DNA of 64,000 nucleotides. It comes from Myxococcus guangdongensis. Its GTDB lineage: Bacteria > Myxococcota > Myxococcia > Myxococcales > Myxococcaceae. The DNA is taken from the NCBI RefSeq assembly GCF_024198255.1, contig NZ_JAJVKW010000002.1:310001-374000 (forward strand). The letters run 5' to 3'. The notes beneath the pieces were generated by a model. That model did not search any database and had not been told where the DNA came from. It saw only the letters and a program-made list of their open reading frames with translations. Both the position numbers and the translations under genes were made by a program. Positions 58,608 through 64,000 of the stretch are shown piece after piece; position 1 is the stretch's first letter, and each line of letters begins with the position of its first letter.

Positions 58608-59810
58608 TCAGGGCCGAGGCGCACGAGCGGCGAAGGTGGTGGCGATGATGCGGTCGGCGAGCACCGGCCGCGCCTGCCCCATGCGGTGCGTGTTGAAGGC
58701 ATAGACGAGACGCCGGCTCGAATCCCGCGTGGCACCCATGCCGCTGACGTAGCCCTGGCGCGCCCCGCGCCGTCCCCACACCGTCACGCCGTCCAGCTGA
58801 TAGCGCGCCAAGCCCGCGCCATGGGCCGCGCGCCCGCCACTCGCAGAGGAAACGTCCGGCACCGTGAACATCTCCTCGAGCTGCTCGGCGGGCAGCAGCT
58901 GGCCCCGGAAGAGCGCGGAGAGGAAGGTGTCCAAGTCGGCGGTGGAGGAGATCATCTCCCCCGCAGCCCACATCAGGGACTGGTTCGCCTCCGTGACATC
59001 CACCCAGCGCTGCGTCCCGTCCGCGCTGGCGAGAGCCTCGTAGCCGCGCGCGTGGGGGCCAGGAATCGTCGGGTCATTGCCCGGCACGGACGTGTCGCGA
59101 AGGCACAGCGGCGTGAGGATGCGCTCCCGCACAGCGTGGCCGTAGGGCCGGCCCGTCACCTTCTCGATGAGCAACCCCGCCACCAGATAGCCGATATGCC
59201 CGTACTCCTGCACGCTACCCGGCATGAAGCGCGGCCCCTGCGGGAGCGCCAGCGCCACCAGCTCGCGCGGAGACCAGCGGCGGAAGCGGTGCTCGAAGAA
59301 CCACTCGGGATGGCGCGTGGACAGCGGGACACCGGGCAGGCCGTGGGTGTGATTGAGCAACTGCCGGACAGTGATGAGCGGGTAATTGGGTGGCAACAAG
59401 CCGGGCAGCGAATGCTGTACCGGACGGTCCAGGTCCACGCGGCGCTCGGCGGCGAGCTGCAACAACACCGTGGCGGTGAACGTCTGCGTGAGGCCACCGA
59501 TGCGGAAGCGTGCGTCGGTCGGCATGGGCGCGCCGGTGTGCAGGTCCGCCACGCCCGCGGAGCCGAGCCACCGGCCCGCGGAGCCCTGCACGCGGACCTG
59601 GGCGGCAGTCGCGTCGGGCAGCTCGATGATGACCTGCCGCAGCGTCTCGCGGTCCAGCGGCGCCAACAGTGACTGGCCCCAGTCCAGGCCGTGTTCACTG
59701 GCGTCCACTTCGTTGGAGAGCGCTTCGTCCCCGGGAGCACACCCCGTCCCAGAAAAGCTCACCACCAATACCGCGGCACCGACCCGCAGACCCCGGCGCG
59801 GGACATCCAT
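58608..59810 (-). CDS. serine-hydrolase/class C beta-lactamase-fold protein lacking its catalytic motifs
   Basis: 400 residues, exported (signal ending FSGTGC, possible lipidation at C24). The overall sequence is that of D-alanyl-D-alanine carboxypeptidase/beta-lactamase family 12 proteins, for example GVADLHTGAPM, TFTATVLLQLAAERRVDLD, LLNHTHGLPG. The three active-site motifs are altered: SxxK is G106-LT-Q109, YxN is Y203-G-H205, and the K/HxG strand reads R347-R-G349. It is therefore predicted to be catalytically dead but folded, perhaps a binder or regulator. The reading frame is intact and a GGGAGAGGG ribosome site precedes the ATG at 59810, so it is not a simple pseudogene. Confidence 0.85.
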   Translation of the reverse strand: MDVPRRGLRVGAAVLVVSFSGTGCAPGDEALSNEVDASEHGLDWGQSLLAPLDRETLRQVIIELPDATAAQVRVQGSAGRWLGSAGVADLHTGAPMPTDARFRIGGLTQTFTATVLLQLAAERRVDLDRPVQHSLPGLLPPNYPLITVRQLLNHTHGLPGVPLSTRHPEWFFEHRFRRWSPRELVALALPQGPRFMPGSVQEYGHIGYLVAGLLIEKVTGRPYGHAVRERILTPLCLRDTSVPGNDPTIPGPHARGYEALASADGTQRWVDVTEANQSLMWAAGEMISSTADLDTFLSALFRGQLLPAEQLEEMFTVPDVSSASGGRAAHGAGLARYQLDGVTVWGRRGARQGYVSGMGATRDSSRRLVYAFNTHRMGQARPVLADRIIATTFAARAPRP

Positions 59811-59978
59811 GTTCCCTCTCCCCTCTCGAAACTCCGGCCCGGAGGACAGAACACCAGCGAGGGAAAGCGGTGTCACCCGCTCCGTCGGGATTTCGTGGAC
59901 TGGACCACGCCCCGTCGACACAAGCGTCGGGCCCCTGTCGCGCGCTTCACCCCTGGGGGCGGCGCCGGATGGCCACGC

Positions 59979-62147
59979 TCAGGACGCGACGAGCGCGGCG
60001 AGCAGCTTGCGCACCTCTTCGGGTCCGCTGACCCGATACGTGGCCCGCGTGGGCTTGTTGCCCGCGTGAATCGTGAGCCCGTCCTCGGGCATGGCCTCGA
60101 ACAGGTCCTCGTCGGTGCGGTCATCGCCGATGGCCACCGCCCGCGTGCCGGGAGGCAGGCCGCGCAGCACGCCTTCCACCACCCGCCCCTTGTGCACGCC
60201 GTGAGGCCGCACCTCCACCACCTTGTCCCCAGGGAGGACATCCACCGGCCTGCGCGCGAAGGTCTCCGCCAGCTTCAACCGCAGCTCGCGCGACTGCAGC
60301 GCGCCGAACTCCGGGTCCACCTGCCGGTAATGCCACGCGAGCGACGCGGACTTCTCCTCCACGAACGAGCCCGGCACGCGCGCGGCGAACTCGTCGAGCA
60401 CCGGCCGGGCCGCCGCCTTCCACTCCGCCGACACGCCCTCCAGCATCTTCCACGTGTCCCCGGGCTTGGGGCGCGACCACAGGCCGTGCTCCGCGTAGAG
60501 GCCCATGTTCAGCGTGCCGAACCACGCCTCCAGCGTCTCCTTCGGCCTGCCGCTCACCACGTTCACGGAGATGTCCGGCCGCGCCAACAGCTTCGCCAGC
60601 AGCTCGCGCAGCGCGTCGTCCGGCGCGGCCAGCTCCGGCCTGCGCGCGAAGCCCACCAGCGTGCCGTCGTAGTCGAGCATCAACGCCAGTCGCTCGGCGG
60701 ACTTCATCACCGCCAGCGCCTCGTCGCCGCTCTGGAACTTGCGGACGGAGACCGAGGGCAGCCCCTGCAGCCGTCCCAGGAAGCTGGACACCCACCAGTG
60801 GACGTCGTGGGCCTTCACCTGCGCGCGCAGGGTGCGCATGCGCTCGCGGCGCTCGGGCTCGGCCATCTCCAGCGCCTCCTCGATGGCATCCGCCGCCTTC
60901 TCCACGTCGTAGGGATTCACGGCGACGGCCCGGTGCAGCTCGTCCGCCGAGCCGGCGAACTCGCTGAGCACCAGCACGCCATCCTCGTCCGGCCGGGCGG
61001 CGCAGAACTCCTTCGCCACCAGGTTCATCCCGTCCCGCACCGGCGTGACGAGCATCACGTCCGCGGCGCGGTACAGCCCCGCGAGCTGCTTCTCGTTGAA
61101 GGAGCGGTAGAGGTAGTGCACCGGCACGTTCTGCACGGTGCCGTAGTGGCCGTTGATGCGCCCCACCAGCTCGTTCACCAGCTCGCGGTACGTGGCGTAC
61201 TCGTCCACCTGGGTGCGGCTGGGCACGGCCACCTGGATGAAGCGCAGCCGTCCACGCCACGCGGGCTCTCGCTCCAACAGACGCTGCACGGCGAGCAGCC
61301 GGCGCGGGATGCCCTTCGTGTAGTCGAGTCGGTCGATGCCCAGGAGGATGCGCTGGCCCTCGGCGGTGCGTCGCAGGGACGCGACCTCCTCCAACACGCT
61401 CGGCTCCTTCGCGAGCGACTCGAACGCCTCCGTGTCGATGCCCATGGGGAACGCGCCCACGCGCACCTGACGCCCTTCCCACATGATGCGGTCCACATCC
61501 GTGTCCAGACCGAGCTGCCGCAGCAGCGAGCCGGAGAAGTGCCGCACGTAGCTCACGGTGTGGAAGCCGATGAGGTCCGCGCCGAGCAGTCCCTTCAGCA
61601 GCGCCTCGCGTCGGGGCAGCGTGCGGAAGATTTCGGAGGAGGGGAACGGGATGTGGTGGAAGTAGCCGATGCGCGCCTCGGGCAGGCGCTGGCGCAACAA
61701 CCCCGGCAGCAACATCAGCTGGTAGTCGTGGACCCAGATGGTGTCTCCGGGTTGATAGTTCCGGGCCACCAGGTCCGCGAAGCGCTCGTTGACCTTGCGG
61801 TACACCTCCCAGTCGCGGTCCTGCCGGGGGACGCGCTCCAGCATGTAGTGGCACAGCGGCCAGAGCACGCGGTTGGAGTAGCCCTCGTAGTAGCGGCTCA
61901 CCTCGCTGGGCGAGAGGTCGATGGGCACGCAGCGCTCCTCGGCGAGGCGCGCCTCCACCTGGGTGCGTTGGGTTTCCGACAGACGGGACACGTCACCGGG
62001 CCAACCAATCCACAGACCGCCGGAGCGCTCATGGGGTCGTCGAAGGCCCGTGGCCAGCCCGCCGGAGCTGCGCACCACGGCGACGCTGTCCTTCTCCACC
62101 TTGACGGTGACAGGGAGACGATTGGAGACGAGCAGGAGTCGAGGCAT
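59979..62147 (-). CDS. bifunctional trehalose-6-phosphate synthase/phosphatase
   Basis: 722 residues. Residues 1-465 are a GT20 trehalose-6-phosphate synthase ([60 protein letters not shown]): UDP-glucose plus glucose-6-phosphate gives trehalose-6-phosphate. Residues 490-722 are a HAD phosphatase (motif [24 protein letters not shown]). One polypeptide thus makes trehalose, a desiccation and osmotic protectant that myxobacteria use in spore formation. It starts 14 bases after the stop of the upstream membrane-protein gene, so the two form an operon. Confidence 0.95.
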   Translation of the reverse strand: MPRLLLVSNRLPVTVKVEKDSVAVVRSSGGLATGLRRPHERSGGLWIGWPGDVSRLSETQRTQVEARLAEERCVPIDLSPSEVSRYYEGYSNRVLWPLCHYMLERVPRQDRDWEVYRKVNERFADLVARNYQPGDTIWVHDYQLMLLPGLLRQRLPEARIGYFHHIPFPSSEIFRTLPRREALLKGLLGADLIGFHTVSYVRHFSGSLLRQLGLDTDVDRIMWEGRQVRVGAFPMGIDTEAFESLAKEPSVLEEVASLRRTAEGQRILLGIDRLDYTKGIPRRLLAVQRLLEREPAWRGRLRFIQVAVPSRTQVDEYATYRELVNELVGRINGHYGTVQNVPVHYLYRSFNEKQLAGLYRAADVMLVTPVRDGMNLVAKEFCAARPDEDGVLVLSEFAGSADELHRAVAVNPYDVEKAADAIEEALEMAEPERRERMRTLRAQVKAHDVHWWVSSFLGRLQGLPSVSVRKFQSGDEALAVMKSAERLALMLDYDGTLVGFARRPELAAPDDALRELLAKLLARPDISVNVVSGRPKETLEAWFGTLNMGLYAEHGLWSRPKPGDTWKMLEGVSAEWKAAARPVLDEFAARVPGSFVEEKSASLAWHYRQVDPEFGALQSRELRLKLAETFARRPVDVLPGDKVVEVRPHGVHKGRVVEGVLRGLPPGTRAVAIGDDRTDEDLFEAMPEDGLTIHAGNKPTRATYRVSGPEEVRKLLAALVAS

Positions 62148-62161
62148 AGAGCCTCAAACCC

Positions 62162-63310
62162 TTATTCACTCCCTCCACGAATGGCCATCGTCGATTCGCG
62201 CGAGGTGGCGATTGTTGGACCCTCGTGTGTCGCGCGAGGGGCCCAGCCGAGTCGCGAGAGCAACGCGGGCTCGCGTCCCGGTTTCCAGATGAACGCGTCC
62301 AGCACGTAGTGCGTGGCCTGCGGCAGCGCGAGCAGCGGCACCACCAGCGCGAGCAGGTCCGGTGACAGTCCCCACCCGGCGCCACCGAAGAGCCCGGTGC
62401 GCTCGTGCCAGATGAAGCGGTCCCACAAGAGCTCTTCCGCGAACGCCAGCGCCACGAGGAACAGGAGGAAGCCCGGCAGGCCCGCGCGGAGGATGGAGCT
62501 CGCGACGCCGAAGTCCCCTTCCCCATCGCGGCCACGCGCGTAGCGGAACAGGAGCGCGAAGTACGGCACGCCGTGCAGCACGACGTTCATCACCGTGAAG
62601 GTGAAGTCGTCACGCGCGAGGACGATGCCGCCGAACCACGTCACCCACGTGGCGCCGATGAGCAACACCTTGCCCAGCTGGAGTCCCTCGCCACGCACCA
62701 CACGAGCGAGCTGGAAACAGGCCCAGGTGAGGAGCACGCCCGCGTGCAGCGCCAGCGCCACGGTGCCGAGCCACGAGGGCAGGCCGGGGAGGAAGTCGCC
62801 TTCGACGAACCACCAGAACGCGCGCGGCAGGTTCGCGTGCCACCACACCACGGGGCCCACGGTGGCGGCGTAGATGGCGGCGGCGTCGAGTCGACGCTCG
62901 AGGTCCGAGGCGCGGGCCTTGCGCGTGTAGAGCGCCACCCAGCCGTACTGCTGGCGGACGAAGTGGAACAGCGCGACGTAGGCGAACAGGGTCCAGAACA
63001 CGCCCGCGGAGATTTGATGCGCCAGCACGCCGACGACCCAGGCGACCAGGGGAGCACCCAGGTAGAGGCCGGGGCGCTCACGCAGCTGGCCCGGGTCCAG
63101 GTAGGTACGGAACAACGTGGACCACACGTGGGCCACGTCCACGCAGACGACGAGCAAGAGCCACGCCCACGGGGGCGTGTCACCCGCGGCACCGAGCCAC
63201 GGCGCGGCGAGCACGAGGGCCACGGACACGAGGGCACTGCCAGCGAACACGGCGAGGTCCACGCGCGGACCGAACAGCCAGCTCTGAGAAGGCGCGAGGA
63301 AGCGAGGCAT
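62162..63310 (-). CDS. multi-pass membrane protein of unknown function
   Basis: 382 residues with eight to ten transmembrane helices. Conserved-looking polar residues within helices: VDVAHVWSTLFRTYLD, LFHFVRQQYGWVALYTRK and VLHGVPYFALLFRYARG, with His, Arg and Gln that could bind a cofactor or lipid. The C-terminal helix region has LPQATHYVLDAFIWKPG. I do not recognise the family. It is the first gene of a two-gene operon with the trehalose enzyme; a link to trehalose export or envelope stress is only a guess. Confidence 0.78.
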   Translation of the reverse strand: MPRFLAPSQSWLFGPRVDLAVFAGSALVSVALVLAAPWLGAAGDTPPWAWLLLVVCVDVAHVWSTLFRTYLDPGQLRERPGLYLGAPLVAWVVGVLAHQISAGVFWTLFAYVALFHFVRQQYGWVALYTRKARASDLERRLDAAAIYAATVGPVVWWHANLPRAFWWFVEGDFLPGLPSWLGTVALALHAGVLLTWACFQLARVVRGEGLQLGKVLLIGATWVTWFGGIVLARDDFTFTVMNVVLHGVPYFALLFRYARGRDGEGDFGVASSILRAGLPGFLLFLVALAFAEELLWDRFIWHERTGLFGGAGWGLSPDLLALVVPLLALPQATHYVLDAFIWKPGREPALLSRLGWAPRATHEGPTIATSRESTMAIRGGSE

Positions 63311-63768
63311 CCGGACCGTGAGGCTACCAGCCTCGCGAAGCGGTTGGGTGGAGAGGCTCGGCTCCTACGTGAGGACACGAGGAAGCGAGGTGTCCAGGCC
63401 ACATCCCCACGGTGTGGAGCTTCCACGTGGGCACGTCGCGGAACAGGGCATCTGACCGACTCGCCCCGGGCACCCACACGCGAGCCCGCGCGCCCTCATC
63501 GGAGGCGGGTATTCAGTCCACACCCGCCCAAGCTCGACCGGACGAGGAGCGGGTGAAATCGCAGGCGCGACAGGCCTCTCAAGGGGACATCTCGCCACGA
63601 GGCAGTCCGTCCAGCCGGGCCGTGAACTGGCGGGAGACCCCGGCAGGGTGCCCGGCCCCCACCGCGATTCAGCCCGAGCCGGGCCGTGAAGTGGAGGGGC
63701 TTGCAAGCGAGGCGCGGCTCCCGCGTAGTGCGCCTGTCGACCTCGTTCCCGAATCTTCCACCTCCGCC
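63311..63768. other. 458-base divergent intergenic region with a short direct repeat
   Basis: No credible gene. An 18-base direct repeat (agccgggccgtgaactgg at 63613-63630; agccgggccgtgaagtgg at 63677-63694; one mismatch, period 64) lies 75-155 bases before the next start and could be a regulator-binding pair. The promoters of the divergent operons are presumably here. Confidence 0.45.
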
Positions 63769-64000
63769 ATGTCCTCCACGCCCCCGCCCCCTCGCTTCCG
63801 TCGTCGGCTGCTGGCGGTGATGCTCCTGGCGGGACTCGTGCCCCTGGTCTTGCTCGGCGTGGTGGCGCAGGGCGTCCTGGAGCGCGTGCTGTCCGTCTCC
63901 GTCGCGCCCGTGGAGGCCGTGCTGGACGGCGTGTCCTCGAGCCTGGAGCGACAAGGGCTCTCGCGCGATGCACTGGACGAGGCGCGGCTGAACCTCGCGC
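63769..64000 (+). CDS. N-terminal part of a membrane protein, probably a sensor kinase (truncated by window end)
   Basis: Starting at ATG 63769 the frame stays open to the end, 77 codons. It begins with a Pro/Arg-rich cytosolic stretch (SSTPPPPRFRRR), then a transmembrane helix (LLAVMLLAGLVPLVLLGVVA), then an amphipathic periplasmic start (VLSVSVAPVEAVLDGVSSSL). That pattern is typical of two-helix sensor histidine kinases in this group. No ribosome site is obvious. Assignment as a kinase is inference; only the membrane topology can be seen. Confidence 0.55.
   Translation, partial: MSSTPPPPRFRRRLLAVMLLAGLVPLVLLGVVAQGVLERVLSVSVAPVEAVLDGVSSSLERQGLSRDALDEARLNLA

Noticed and set aside
59691..62309. 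An 872-residue plus-strand open frame over the trehalose enzyme
   Set aside because: Antisense to a clear GT20-HAD fusion protein.

Overview
The window is about 70% GC chromosomal DNA from a deltaproteobacterium, almost certainly a myxobacterium of the Myxococcaceae. The basis for this is the extreme GC bias at third codon positions, many lipoprotein signal peptides, TPR, SBBP-repeat and DUF3857 proteins, a secreted GH46 chitosanase, an NtrC-type sigma-54 activator, an RsbR-like STAS protein and a fused trehalose synthase/phosphatase. The species is not identifiable by eye. No rRNA, tRNA, insertion sequence or prophage was recognised.

Layout. 1-9 kb: end of an unknown gene, gluQ, a membrane protein, a patatin-like lipoprotein, a TonB-like proline-rich protein, a GNAT acetyltransferase, miaE, and a convergent SLC13/TrkA-C transporter that runs antisense into miaE. 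9-13.5 kb: GTP-type PEP carboxykinase, a TPR protein coupled to a substrate-binding lipoprotein, and a duplicated gene-end junction. 13.5-18.5 kb: minus-strand biotin operon bioB-bioF-bioD followed by a small protein and a class I/II aminotransferase. A clear BirA-type operator lies upstream of bioB; bioA is absent. 18.5-26.4 kb: radA, a divergent HxlR regulator/DoxX pair, an RsbR-like protein with a V4R-like partner, a hemolysin III protein, CGNR and WYL regulators, a LysE exporter and two GlsB-type small membrane proteins. 26.5-38.1 kb: chitosanase lipoprotein, YfhO protein, histidine kinase, chemoreceptor, heme-oxygenase-fold protein, NUDIX hydrolase, orphan NtrC-type regulator and a coiled-coil exported protein. 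38.1-50.1 kb: envelope proteins, rsfS-rlmH (rlmH apparently starts at CTG), an RtcB-like protein, gpmI, comF, an SBBP-repeat protein, an M1 peptidase and an arylamine N-acetyltransferase. 50.1-64 kb: DUF6624 lipoprotein, a giant TPR-DUF3857-transglutaminase protein, a HEAFH-motif protein, a 23-repeat CRISPR array with no cas genes in view, a serine-hydrolase homologue that has lost its catalytic motifs, a bifunctional trehalose enzyme with an operon partner, and the start of a membrane protein.

Points that stand out: (1) the cas-less CRISPR array, whose decayed left-most repeat implies transcription on the minus strand from a leader on the right; (2) a decayed second copy of the 3' end of the DUF3857 gene on the far side of that array, differing mainly at synonymous sites, which suggests that the intervening 3.5 kb was assembled by recombination; (3) a similar duplication of a convergent gene junction near 13.4 kb; (4) a beta-lactamase-fold pseudoenzyme; (5) the CTG start of rlmH; (6) the BirA box. 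Motif and residue statements come from reading the translations. Family assignments are from memory and were not tested by database search.
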